Positions 51,439 through 59,664 of a DNA stretch of 64,000 bases are shown one piece after another. The translations under genes were made by a program, and so were the position numbers. This DNA is from Micromonospora alfalfae (GTDB lineage Bacteria; Actinomycetota; Actinomycetes; Mycobacteriales; Micromonosporaceae). Numbering within the stretch: the first letter of the stretch is position 1; each line of letters opens with the position of its first letter. The DNA is taken from assembly GCF_022230925.1 (NCBI RefSeq), contig NZ_JAKKFH010000032.1:124001-188000 (forward strand), given 5' to 3'. The notes below the pieces were generated by a model. The model was not told where the DNA came from. It saw only the letters and a program-made list of their open reading frames with translations, and made no database searches.

Positions 51439-52442
51439 GCGGTCACGTCGCGGTGCTCGGTGCCGGTTCCTGGGGCACCGCATTCGCCAAGATCCTCGCG
51501 GACGCGGGGCGGGACGTGACGGTGTGGGCCCGCCGGGCGCCGGTCGCCGAGAGCATCCGGACCGAGCGCCGTAATCCGGAGTACCTGCCCGACCTGCTGC
51601 TCCCGGCCCGCGTCACCGCCACCGCCGACGCCGCCGAGGCGATCACCGGCGCCGAGGTCGTGGTGTTGGCCGTGCCGTCGCAGACCCTGCGCGGCAACCT
51701 CGCCGAATGGGCCGGGCACCTGCACCCGGATTCCACACTGGTGTCGCTGATGAAGGGCATCGAGCTGGGCACCACCAAGCGGATGAGCGAGGTCATCGTG
51801 GAGACCGCCGGGGTCGCCGCGGACCGGGTGGTCGTCGTGTCCGGCCCGAACCTGGCCCCGGAGATCGCCGCCGAGCAGCCCGCCGCGACAGTGGTCGCCG
51901 CGACGAACAGCGCCCGCGCCACACTCGTCCAGTCGTCGATCCGGACGCCGTACCTGCGCCCCTACACGAACGACGACGTGATCGGCTGTGAGCTGGGCGG
52001 GGCGGTCAAGAACGTGATCGCCCTGTCGTACGGCATCGCCACCGCGATGGGTTTCGGCGACAACACCCGGGCCATGCTGATGACCCGTGGGCTGGCCGAG
52101 ACGGCAAGACTGGGCGTGGCGCTCGGCGCGGACCCGATCACCTTCGCCGGCCTCGCCGGCATGGGCGACCTGGTCGCGTCCTGCTCGTCCCCGCTGGCCC
52201 GCAACCGCACCTTCGGCGAGCATCTGGGCCGGGGCGAGACGTTGGAGCAGGCCCAGACCGCCACCCGGCAGACCGCCGAGGGTGTGAAGAGCTGCCTGGC
52301 GATCCGCGACCTGGCCCGGGCGCACGGCGTGGAGATGCCGATCACCGAGCACGTCGAGCGGATCTGCCACGAGGGCATGGACCCGCGCCTCGCGGTGGAG
52401 ACCCTGATGAGCCGTACCGCCAAACCCGAGTCGTACGAGTGA
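51435..52442 (+). CDS. gpsA: glycerol-3-phosphate dehydrogenase [NAD(P)+]
   Basis: A 335-aa enzyme reducing dihydroxyacetone phosphate to glycerol-3-phosphate for phospholipid synthesis. It begins VAVLGAGSWGTAFAKILAD (NAD-binding), with VSGPNLAPEIAAEQP, the catalytic Lys in CELGGAVKNVIALSYGIA and GFGDNTRAMLMTRGLAE. ATG at 51435 overlaps the preceding micro-frame. It stops at 52442; the next gene begins 8 bases later with GAGGA. Confidence 0.97.
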   Translation: MSGHVAVLGAGSWGTAFAKILADAGRDVTVWARRAPVAESIRTERRNPEYLPDLLLPARVTATADAAEAITGAEVVVLAVPSQTLRGNLAEWAGHLHPDSTLVSLMKGIELGTTKRMSEVIVETAGVAADRVVVVSGPNLAPEIAAEQPAATVVAATNSARATLVQSSIRTPYLRPYTNDDVIGCELGGAVKNVIALSYGIATAMGFGDNTRAMLMTRGLAETARLGVALGADPITFAGLAGMGDLVASCSSPLARNRTFGEHLGRGETLEQAQTATRQTAEGVKSCLAIRDLARAHGVEMPITEHVERICHEGMDPRLAVETLMSRTAKPESYE

Positions 52443-52450
52443 GGAACCCG

Positions 52451-53569
52451 ATGAGCGAGTGGGGAGACGGCACCCGCTGCGTACGTGCTGGCCTGCCCGA
52501 GCCGGCACCGGGGGACCCGTTCCTGCCGGGGCCGGTCTTCGCCGCGCCGTACCACCTCGACCCGTTTGAGGGACAGGGCGCGTCACCGAACGGCTACGGT
52601 CGCCCCGACAACCCGACCCGTCGGCTGCTGGAGGCGGCGGTGGGCGAGTTGGAGGGCGGTGACTGCCGGGTCTTCGCGACCGGTCAGGCGGCCATCACCG
52701 GTCTGCTGCTCACCCTGCTGCGGCCGGGGGACACCGTGGTGCTCCCCACCGACGGATACTTCCCGGTCCGGGCGTTCGCCACCGGTGTGCTGGAGACGAT
52801 CGGTGTCCGGGTGCTGTTCGCGCCGACCGTCGGGCCGTACCCGTCGTTCGAGGGCGTCCGGCTGGTGCTGGTGGAGACGCCCGCCAACCCGGGCCTCGAC
52901 GTGGTCGACGTGGCGGCCCTGGCCGAGCGGGCGCACGCCGCCGGCGCGCTGCTCGCCGTGGACAACACCACTGCCACCCCGCTCGGTCAGCGTCCGTTGG
53001 ATCTCGGTGCCGACCTGGTGGTCGCCTCCGGGACGAAGGCGCTCACCGGTCACTCCGACCTGCTGCTGGGTTACCTGGCCAGCCGGTCCGCCGAGCTGAT
53101 CGACGCGGTGACGACCTGGCGTACCACCACCGGGGCGGTTCCGGGCGCGTTCGACGCCTGGCTGGCCCACCGGTCACTGGCCACTCTCGACCTGCGGCTG
53201 GCGCGGCAGAGCGCGAACGCCGCCGCCGTCGTCGACCTGCTCGCCGGCCGCTCGGACGTGACCGGCCTGCGGTGGCCGGGGCGGCCGGACGACCCGGCGT
53301 ACCCGGTCGCCTCGGCGCAGATGCGCCGGATACCGGGGGTGCTCTCGTTCGACCTGGGCGACGCCGACCGGGTGGGCCGATTCGTCGAGGCCGCCCGGCT
53401 GGTCGCGGCGGCGACCTCCTTCGGTGGCCTGCACACCACCGCTGACCGGCGGGCGCAGTGGGGCGACGACACCGCTCCGGGCTTCGTCCGGCTCTCCTGC
53501 GGCGCGGAGGACACCGCGGACCTGGTGGCCGACATCGCCGCCGCGTTGGATGCGGCGGGATCGGTCTGA
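52451..53569 (+). CDS. PLP-dependent Cys/Met metabolism enzyme (cystathionine gamma-lyase/synthase type)
   Basis: A 372-aa fold-type I aminotransferase-like enzyme. Lys in VVASGTKALTGHSDL is the Schiff-base residue; other landmarks are GRPDNPTRRLLE near the start, LVLVETPANPGLDVVD and DNTTATPLGQRPLDLGAD. The Cys/Met family includes cystathionine synthases and lyases. ATG at 52451 with GAGGA 5 bases upstream; a GTG overlapping the gpsA stop is less likely. Exact reaction not predictable from sequence. Confidence 0.88.
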   Translation: MSEWGDGTRCVRAGLPEPAPGDPFLPGPVFAAPYHLDPFEGQGASPNGYGRPDNPTRRLLEAAVGELEGGDCRVFATGQAAITGLLLTLLRPGDTVVLPTDGYFPVRAFATGVLETIGVRVLFAPTVGPYPSFEGVRLVLVETPANPGLDVVDVAALAERAHAAGALLAVDNTTATPLGQRPLDLGADLVVASGTKALTGHSDLLLGYLASRSAELIDAVTTWRTTTGAVPGAFDAWLAHRSLATLDLRLARQSANAAAVVDLLAGRSDVTGLRWPGRPDDPAYPVASAQMRRIPGVLSFDLGDADRVGRFVEAARLVAAATSFGGLHTTADRRAQWGDDTAPGFVRLSCGAEDTADLVADIAAALDAAGSV

Positions 53570-53577
53570 CGGCTCCC

Positions 53578-54363
53578 ATGGCGCTCCCTTCCCCCGCCGA
53601 CCGGGCCGCCCTGGTGGGTCGGTTGCGGGCCGCCGGTTGCGTCTACGCCGAGGACGAGGCCGAGCTGCTGCTGGCCGCCGCGCGCAGCCCGGCGGCGTTG
53701 GCCGAGCTGACCGACCGCCGGGTGGCCGGCGAACCGTTGGAGTACCTGCTCGGCTGGGCGGAGTTCTGCGGCCTGCGGATAGCCGTCGACGAGGGCGTCT
53801 TCGTGCCCCGGGCCAGGACCGCCCTGTTGGTCGAGGTGGCGGCCGAACTGACCGGCGCGGCGCCGGCCGTGGTCGACCTGTGCTGCGGCTCCGGGGCCAC
53901 CACTGTCGCGCTGGCGCACCGGCTCGCGCCCCGCTGGCAGGCTGCCGCCGACATCGATCCGGCCGCCGTGGCGTGTGCGCGCCGCAACGTCGTCGGGTTG
54001 GACGCCGAGGTGTACGAGGGCGACCTCTTCGCGCCGCTGCCCCGGCAGTGGCGGGGTCGGCTGGACCTGGTGGTCGCCAACGCCCCGTACGTGCCGACCG
54101 ACGCTGTCGCGCTGATGCCACCGGAGGCGCGGCTGCACGAGGCCCCGGTGGCGCTCGACGGCGGCCCGGACGGGCTCTCCGTGTTGCGTCGGGTCGGTGC
54201 CGACGCCGCCGGATGGCTGACCCCCGGCGGTCACCTGGTGGTCGAAGCCGGCACCACCCAGGTCGACACGCTCTGCACCGCGTTCAGCGCGGCCGGCCTG
54301 GTACCGACAGTGCGCCACGACGAAGACCTGGACGCCACAGCGGTGTTCGCCCGCCGCCCCTGA
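53578..54363 (+). CDS. putative protein N5-glutamine methyltransferase (HemK-like, NAPY variant)
   Basis: A 261-aa SAM-dependent methyltransferase. VVDLCCGSGATTVALA binds SAM, and the substrate motif is VANAPYVPTD where true PrmC/HemK has NPPY. The short N-terminal helical domain is also of HemK type. The NAPY group is a recognised second paralogue in actinomycetes; its target is probably not release factor but is not established. It follows the PLP enzyme by 8 bp, so they may share a transcript. Confidence 0.85.
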   Translation: MALPSPADRAALVGRLRAAGCVYAEDEAELLLAAARSPAALAELTDRRVAGEPLEYLLGWAEFCGLRIAVDEGVFVPRARTALLVEVAAELTGAAPAVVDLCCGSGATTVALAHRLAPRWQAAADIDPAAVACARRNVVGLDAEVYEGDLFAPLPRQWRGRLDLVVANAPYVPTDAVALMPPEARLHEAPVALDGGPDGLSVLRRVGADAAGWLTPGGHLVVEAGTTQVDTLCTAFSAAGLVPTVRHDEDLDATAVFARRP

Positions 54364-54367
54364 CCCG

Positions 54368-54444
54368 AGTCGATCATGGAGTTATGGTGCCCGGTAAGTG
54401 CCATAACGAGAAATTCATCCCCCACCACAACTCCTTGATCGACT
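54368..54444. repeat. inverted repeat, family A, copy 4
   Basis: Left arm 54368-54389 contains tcgatcatggagttatggtg and right arm 54423-54444 contains caccacaactccttgatcga; they pair at 20 of 22 positions around a 33-base spacer. Nearly the same arms as the copy at 34704. It follows the methyltransferase stop by 4 bases, with a G-rich stretch further right (ggcgggggaggggggtt, about 54508-54524). Confidence 0.85.
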
Positions 54445-54568
54445 GTGGCGGGCTGCCGAGCGGTTTGGTGCACGGCCGGCTGAGGGTGCTCGGGCCGCCC
54501 GGGCATGGCGGGGGAGGGGGGTTGGCACTAGCCTCGGCTCACACTCATGACGGCGGGAGGCGGTTTCG

Positions 54569-55618
54569 GTGGGCAGCGCAGGGGTGCCGGTTGTCGTCGG
54601 GCTGGACAACGGCGGCACCAGCAACAACGCCACAGTGCTGACGGTGGACGGCCGCTTCCTGGTGGACGGGCTGTTGGAGATCCCCAGCGAGGTGCGGGCC
54701 GGGCCGGAGGCGGCGATCGAGGCGTTGGCCCAGGCGCTGGACCGGGCCCTGGCACAGACCGGAGTGCCGCGCGACCTGGTCCAGGCGGTCGGGCTGGACA
54801 CTCCCGGCCCGGCCAGCGCCGAGGGCGTCATCTCGTCGCGGGGCTCCACCAACTTCTCCCAGCCGGCCTGGCGCGGCTTCGACGTCCGAGGGGCGCTGGA
54901 GCGACGGCTCGGACTGCCGGTGGTCTATCACAACGACGGCAACGCGGCCGCGCTCTACGCCCACCACGTCTACTTCGGCGCCGACGCGATGAACCGCTCG
55001 TCGGTGTCCGCGATCGTCGGCACCGGCCTGGGTGGCGGTGTGGTCGAGAGCGGTCGGGTGATCGCCGGCGCGGCCGGGATGGCGGGAGAGTTGGGCCACG
55101 TGCACATCCCGCTGAACGGGTTGCTCGGCCCGGGTCAGCAGGAGCCCACCTGCGCCTGCGGCTTCACCGGGGATGTCGAAAGCGTCGCCTCGCTGACCGG
55201 CATCGAACGCAATCTGCTGCCGTACTGGCTGACCCGGTACCCCGACCACCCGCTCGCGGCCGAGCCGGTGGCCCGGGCGGCCAAGCTGGTCCGGGGGTAC
55301 GGCGAGCGCGAGGACGCCCTAGCGCGGGACCTCTTCACCCAGCAGGCGATGGCGCTGGGGCGGCTGTTCACAGTCGCCGCGAACTTCACCGACCCGCACG
55401 CGTACTTCGTCGGCGGCGGAGTGGTGGAGGCGGCACCGGAGTTCCGCGACTGGTTCCTGGCCACGGTCCGTGAGCACACGGTGCTCCGCGAGGAGCAGGC
55501 CGCGGTGGCCACCTTCGCCCTGGTGCCGGATCGGGACATGGCCGGTGCCCGAGGCGTCGCCATCGCCGCGTTGGAGACCCTCCGCGCCGCTCCGGAGTCC
55601 CGACCGCTGGTTGCCTGA
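54569..55618 (+). CDS. ROK-family sugar kinase
   Basis: A 349-aa kinase without helix-turn-helix domain. The GTG at 54569 has GGGAGG 8 bases upstream. ATP-binding DNGGTSNNATVL, the catalytic Asp in HNDGNAAALYAH, GTGLGGGVV and ELGHVHIPLNG fit ROK kinases. The zinc site is CACGFTGDVES, where the usual third Cys (GCxE) is Asp, so metal binding may be altered. Substrate unknown. An earlier TAGCCT (54529-54534) may be its -10. Confidence 0.88.
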   Translation: MGSAGVPVVVGLDNGGTSNNATVLTVDGRFLVDGLLEIPSEVRAGPEAAIEALAQALDRALAQTGVPRDLVQAVGLDTPGPASAEGVISSRGSTNFSQPAWRGFDVRGALERRLGLPVVYHNDGNAAALYAHHVYFGADAMNRSSVSAIVGTGLGGGVVESGRVIAGAAGMAGELGHVHIPLNGLLGPGQQEPTCACGFTGDVESVASLTGIERNLLPYWLTRYPDHPLAAEPVARAAKLVRGYGEREDALARDLFTQQAMALGRLFTVAANFTDPHAYFVGGGVVEAAPEFRDWFLATVREHTVLREEQAAVATFALVPDRDMAGARGVAIAALETLRAAPESRPLVA

Positions 55619-55712
55619 GCCGGTGCGGGCGTTGTTCCGGAGTCCCGCCCGCTGTCGGCGCGGGCGTTGTTACGGAGCGCCCTGCCCGCTGGTTGCCTGA
55701 GCCGGTGCGGGC
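55604..55712 (+). repeat. degenerate direct repeats at the ROK gene end
   Basis: A 27-base sequence starting ccgctggttgcctgagccgg occurs at 55604-55630 (spanning the ROK stop codon) and again at 55686-55712. The intervening DNA carries shorter copies of the same ccggagtcccg and gcgggcgttgtt pieces. It looks like stepwise duplication of the gene end; the second copy forms the left arm of the terminator. Confidence 0.7.
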
Positions 55713-55730
55713 CTCGGCCCGCACCGGCTC
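55699..55730. terminator. strong hairpin between ROK gene and DUF397 gene
   Basis: gagccggtgcgggcc and ggcccgcaccggctc pair over 15 bases around ct. It separates the forward ROK gene from the convergent reverse-strand DUF397 gene. Confidence 0.7.
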
Positions 55731-55741
55731 GGCACCTCTGG

Positions 55742-55942
55742 TCAGCGTTGCGGTGGCGCCTGGGCGAAGGCGGCCCAGGCCGCTGTTGGGAACAGCAGGG
55801 CCGGGCCGGCCGGGTCCTTGGAGTCGCGCACGGCAACGAGCCGCGGGATCGCGGCCACCTCCACGCAGGCGCCTTCGTCGCCGCTGCGGCTGCTCTTGCG
55901 CCACCGCGCCGCGGCCAAGGCCGCTGTGATCATCGGGGTCAT
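55742..55942 (-). CDS. DUF397 protein, partner of second regulator
   Basis: A 66-aa protein with WRKSSRSGDEGACVEVAAIP, VAVRDSKDPAGP and LLFPTAAWAAF, the DUF397 pattern. ATG at 55942 with AGGA 3 bases upstream; an ATG three codons later is possible. It lies 5 bases after the regulator gene, so the two are co-transcribed. Confidence 0.9.
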   Translation of the reverse strand: MTPMITAALAAARWRKSSRSGDEGACVEVAAIPRLVAVRDSKDPAGPALLFPTAAWAAFAQAPPQR

Positions 55943-55947
55943 CGGTC

Positions 55948-56793
55948 CTACCGTCCCTTCAGGACTGACAGGAGCATCTCGCGGCTGTCCGCCGGGCTGA
56001 GCGCCACGCTTCGGAGATGCTCCATGATCTTGGTGCAGGTACGCGTCTCGCCGGCGCGGTCGAGGATCATCTGCCCCGCAACGGTCTCCACCGACGCGAT
56101 GATCGGGTCCTCCGGGTCGGCGAACTCGAGGATGTGCAGGGAACCCCGGGTGCCCCGGTGGTAGCCGGCGGAGAGCGGGATCACCTGGACGCTGATGTTC
56201 GGCAACTCGGCCATCTTGACCAGGTGCCGTAGTTGCCCGTTCATCACCGACTGGTCACCAACCGGCCGTAGCAGCGCGCCCTCGTCGATGATCGCGTCGA
56301 GGATGGGCGGCTGGTCGGCGGTGAGCCGCTGTTGTCGGTCGAGCCGGATCTTGACCCGCTGCTCCACCAGGTCGTCGCCGAGGGTGTGCGGCCCGCCGCG
56401 CATCACACCACGGATGTAGTCCGCGGTCTGCAACAGGCCGGGCACCACCGAGGGCTCGAAGTTGGCGATGGCTGTCGCCTCGGCCTCCAGCGCGATGAAG
56501 TCGATGGTGCGCGGATCCAGCAGGTAGGAGTACGACACCCACCAGCCGGGCTTGCGGGCGTCCTTGGCGAGCTGCACCGCCGCAGCCACCTCCTCGGCAC
56601 TCACCCCGTACGACGTGAGCAGGGCGCGCACGGTGGCCGGGCTGATCAGGGTCTGGGCGTTCTCGTAGCGGGAGAGGGTGCTGCGGGTGCTGTTGATCTC
56701 ATCCGCCGCGGTCTCCAGCGTCAGCCCGGCGGCTTCCCGGTGGTGGCGCAGGGCGATGCCGAGCCGGCGGGCGCGGGCGGTCTTCGGAGCCAT
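55948..56793 (-). CDS. XRE-family helix-turn-helix regulator with DUF5753 domain
   Basis: A 281-aa regulator beginning APKTARARRLGIALRHHREA with an XRE fold (GLTLETAADEINSTRSTLSR) and a DUF5753 domain (VVPGLLQTADYIRGVM, VQVIPLSAGYHRGTRGSLHI). ATG at 56793. The pair with a DUF397 gene repeats the arrangement at 4.3-5.4 kb, though the two regulators are not close copies. The 278-bp gap to the next forward gene contains its promoter region; no extra gene is seen. Confidence 0.9.
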   Translation of the reverse strand: MAPKTARARRLGIALRHHREAAGLTLETAADEINSTRSTLSRYENAQTLISPATVRALLTSYGVSAEEVAAAVQLAKDARKPGWWVSYSYLLDPRTIDFIALEAEATAIANFEPSVVPGLLQTADYIRGVMRGGPHTLGDDLVEQRVKIRLDRQQRLTADQPPILDAIIDEGALLRPVGDQSVMNGQLRHLVKMAELPNISVQVIPLSAGYHRGTRGSLHILEFADPEDPIIASVETVAGQMILDRAGETRTCTKIMEHLRSVALSPADSREMLLSVLKGR

Positions 56794-57071
56794 GCATCGA
56801 TGGTCGCATACATTTGCGGGAACGTCTGCATGAGAGAACGTCGATGGGAGTTGCATTCACGCCTATACACGTGTCAATCTGTTATCGCGTCCTCACCGCC
56901 GGTTGTCGTGGCGACGGTGGTGGTGAGCGACCGGAGGGGATGGGGCGCGCGGCGATCGGGTTTCTCCCCCGTACCCGATCGTCGCGTGCCGCCCCTCCAT
57001 CCCGGCCTGCCGGAAGGAGACGACGTGCGAACCCGCCCGGAGCCCCCCGCCGTACCCTCGGGCGGAGTGCG

Positions 57072-57290
57072 ATGACCCGCTTCCTCGTGGTGCTCACCGA
57101 CGTGCGTCCCGTCGAGGGCGTCAACCGCAACGAGCGGGTGGCGCCGGAGCGGCGCCGGCAGGTCGTCGGCGCCAGCAGCCGGGAGGCCGCCGACCGCATC
57201 GCCGGCGCGTTCATGGCGCTGGGCATGGTGCGGGCCGGCCGGCAGCGGGTGAAGGTGATCGCAGTCGGCCGCCGGCACTCCCGGGACTGA
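57072..57290 (+). CDS. unrecognised 72-aa protein
   Basis: Starts MTRFLVVLTDVRPVEGVNRN and continues VGASSREAADRIAGAFMALG to a basic end (VKVIAVGRRHSRD). A short alpha/beta domain with beta-alpha-beta order. No strong ribosome-binding site. It is followed by 195 bp without a gene before ddl. Confidence 0.5.
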   Translation: MTRFLVVLTDVRPVEGVNRNERVAPERRRQVVGASSREAADRIAGAFMALGMVRAGRQRVKVIAVGRRHSRD

Positions 57291-57485
57291 GCAGCCCCAG
57301 GTCAGCGCTCTGCGGCGCCGCTACCGTCCGATTACACACCGTATATCCTCTCCTGACTGTTTGCCGTGTCGTGCCGTGGCTCGCCGGGTATCGCCTCGCC
57401 TCGCGGCCACGCACAGTAAGGTCAACCGGGTGAGCGCCACCGGCGAGCACGACCAGCCGCAGTCGCGTACGAAGAGGTGACCGGA

Positions 57486-58586
57486 GTGACCACCCCAGGC
57501 AAGACCCGCGTGGCGATCGTCTTCGGCGGCCGCAGCCCGGAGCACGGCATCTCCTGCGTCAGCGCCGGCAGCGTGTTCGGCGCACTCGACCCGGACGAGT
57601 TCGAGGTGGTGCCTGTGGGCATCACCCGGGCCGGCCAGTGGGTGCTGACCAACGGAGACCCTGCCCAGCTCGCGATCAACGCCCGTCAGCTGCCGGAGAT
57701 CACCGCCGAGTCGGGTGACGACATCGTGCTGCGCGCCGACCCCACCGGCAACGGACTGATGGTGCTCGACCCGACCGAGGGCCCCCGGGCGCTGGCCGAC
57801 GTGGACGTGGTCTTCCCGGTGCTGCACGGCACCTACGGCGAGGACGGCACCATCCAGGGAATGCTGGAGATGGCCGGCATCCCCTACGTCGGGGCGAACG
57901 TGTTCGCCTCCGCGGCCGCCATGGACAAGGAGTTCACCAAGAAGCTCTGTGCCGTCGAGGGCATCCCGGTCGGCACGTACGCCGTGCTGCGCAACGGCAT
58001 GACGCTCAGCGAGCAGGACAAGGAGCGCCTCGGCCTGCCGGTCTTCGTCAAGCCGTCCCGGGCCGGGTCGTCGTTCGGCGTCAGCAAGGTCACCGACTGG
58101 GCCGAGTTGGACGCGGCGGTCGCCGCCGCCCGGCAGTTCGACCCGAAGGTCATCATCGAGGCCGCGATCGTCGGCCGCGAGATCGAGTGCGGTGTTCTGG
58201 AGGGCGAGGCCGGCGGCACGCCCGAGGCGTCAGTGCTGGCCGAGGTGCGGGTCGTCGCCGACCACGACTTCTACGACTTCGAGGCGAAGTACCTCGACGA
58301 CTCCTGCGAGTACGACATCCCGGCCAACCTGCCGGAGAAGGTGACCCGCCAGGTGCAGGAGTACGCGGTCCGCGCGTTCACCGCACTGGACTGCGCCGGT
58401 CTGGCCCGGGCGGACTTCTTCGTCACTCCCGAGCTGGACGTCTACCTCAACGAGATCAACACGATGCCCGGCTTCACCCCGACGTCGATGTTCCCGCGGA
58501 TGTGGGCGGCCTCCGGCCTGGAGTACCCGAAGCTGGTCAACCGGCTGATCCGTACCGCCCAGCGGCGCGGCGTCGGCCTGCACTGA
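57486..58586 (+). CDS. ddl: D-alanine--D-alanine ligase
   Basis: A 366-aa ATP-grasp ligase making the D-Ala-D-Ala of peptidoglycan. It has VAIVFGGRSPEHGISCVSAG, HGTYGEDGTIQGMLEMAGIP, FVKPSRAGSSFGVSKV and the metal-binding LDVYLNEINTMPGFTP. GTG at 57486 is used because AGAGG lies 8 bases upstream; the GTG at 57477 is too close. The Tyr/Lys-type variants for D-lactate are not evident, so no vancomycin-resistance role is suggested. A hairpin terminator follows. Confidence 0.96.
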   Translation: MTTPGKTRVAIVFGGRSPEHGISCVSAGSVFGALDPDEFEVVPVGITRAGQWVLTNGDPAQLAINARQLPEITAESGDDIVLRADPTGNGLMVLDPTEGPRALADVDVVFPVLHGTYGEDGTIQGMLEMAGIPYVGANVFASAAAMDKEFTKKLCAVEGIPVGTYAVLRNGMTLSEQDKERLGLPVFVKPSRAGSSFGVSKVTDWAELDAAVAAARQFDPKVIIEAAIVGREIECGVLEGEAGGTPEASVLAEVRVVADHDFYDFEAKYLDDSCEYDIPANLPEKVTRQVQEYAVRAFTALDCAGLARADFFVTPELDVYLNEINTMPGFTPTSMFPRMWAASGLEYPKLVNRLIRTAQRRGVGLH

Positions 58587-58599
58587 ACCGTCCGAACCC

Positions 58600-58627
58600 C
58601 GCCCGCGCCGGTCAGTCGGCGCGGGCG
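58600..58627. terminator. hairpin between ddl and the DUF3515 gene
   Basis: cgcccgcgccg and cggcgcgggcg pair over 11 bases around a 6-base loop. It serves two convergent genes. Confidence 0.6.
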
Positions 58628-58641
58628 GAGTCGGTTCGGGT

Positions 58642-59334
58642 TCAGCGCTGGCAGCCGGACGGAATCGCGCCGCCGGAGGGCACGCTCGCCACGATCGTGC
58701 TGGAGATCGTCGGCAACCACTGCAACGGCTGCTCGTACGAGCGCGGGACGCGCACGGTGATCAGCGTCTCCCGGTCGACAGTGGAGAGGACCGCCGCGTC
58801 GGCCTGCTCGGCCAGGTGCCAGCAGACCCGGTTGACCGTCCAGACCTCGTCGGTGCTGGGGAAGGCCGGCTCGGTGCCGCCGCAGGCCACTGTGAGCGCG
58901 GGGTCGCCGTAGGCGGCGTTCTGCTCCGGGCCGGCGGTGACCGGCCGCTGGGCCAGGTCGCGGATGCTGGCCGGAAGCTGGGAGAGCAGGGCCCGGCAGA
59001 CAGTTGCCGGGCGGGTGGCCAGCGCCGGGGCGGCCATCTCCACCGGGGTGGTGGACTGCACCCGGGCGGTGGTCGCGGAGGGCGTCGGCGCGGCGGCCGG
59101 CGCGTCCGGGCTGAGCTTGCTGAAGGCCAGCACGGCCACCAGCAGCGTGATCGGCAGCGCGATCAACGTGGCCAGCAGGGCCGCGCCACGCATGGTCCGA
59201 TCGCGGCCGGCCGGCGCGGCGGCGGCGGGATCGGTCGACTCGCGGTTACCGTCAGCCGGCTCGGACGGCCCGTCGGCCGCGTCGCGTGCCCCGTCGTCGT
59301 CCAGCGCCGAGGAGGAGGTCGTCATCTCGTCCAC
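58642..59334 (-). CDS. DUF3515 membrane protein
   Basis: A 230-aa protein. About 47 polar residues, one membrane helix (LLATLIALPITLLVAVLAFS), then an external domain with TVCRALLSQLPASIRDLAQRP, YGDPALTVACGG, WTVNRVCWHLAE and a Cys near the end. Matches the DUF3515 family of M. tuberculosis Rv2980, in the same neighbourhood. The start is uncertain: the GTG at 59334 directly follows the previous stop and an ATG at 59325 is possible. Confidence 0.88.
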   Translation of the reverse strand: MDEMTTSSSALDDDGARDAADGPSEPADGNRESTDPAAAAPAGRDRTMRGAALLATLIALPITLLVAVLAFSKLSPDAPAAAPTPSATTARVQSTTPVEMAAPALATRPATVCRALLSQLPASIRDLAQRPVTAGPEQNAAYGDPALTVACGGTEPAFPSTDEVWTVNRVCWHLAEQADAAVLSTVDRETLITVRVPRSYEQPLQWLPTISSTIVASVPSGGAIPSGCQR

Positions 59335-59568
59335 TTACAGCCGCACCACCGAACACGTGAGGGTGCGGGTGATGCCGGGCACCATCTGCACCTTGCTGAC
59401 GATGAGTTTGCCGAGCTCGTCGACGGTGTTCGCCTCGGTGAGGACGACCACGTCGTACGGCCCGGTGACGGCGTCGACGCGTACCACGCCGGAGATGTCC
59501 GCGATGAGACCCGCCACGTCACGTGCGCGGCCTACCTCGGTCTGGATGAGGATGTACGCCTGTACCAC
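59335..59568 (-). CDS. stand-alone Lrp/AsnC ligand-binding (RAM) domain protein
   Basis: A 77-aa protein consisting only of the ligand-binding domain (VQAYILIQTEVGRARDVAGL, VRVDAVTGPYDVVVLTEANT, ITRTLTCSVVRL). GTG at 59568 with GGAGG 7 bases upstream. It lacks the DNA-binding domain, so it may bind an amino acid or modulate a full Lrp protein by mixed oligomers. Its stop abuts the next gene. Confidence 0.9.
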   Translation of the reverse strand: MVQAYILIQTEVGRARDVAGLIADISGVVRVDAVTGPYDVVVLTEANTVDELGKLIVSKVQMVPGITRTLTCSVVRL

Positions 59569-59664
59569 GACTCGACCTCCGTCCGTCGCCGCCCGGGAGC
59601 GGCCCGAAGGGTGAAACTACCTTACGGACCAGGTCTGATCCCTATCGGTGGTCAAGGAGCAGCG

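Noticed and set aside
57477..57485. Earlier GTG as ddl start
   Set aside because: It sits directly on the AGAGG sequence, which is correctly spaced for the GTG at 57486.
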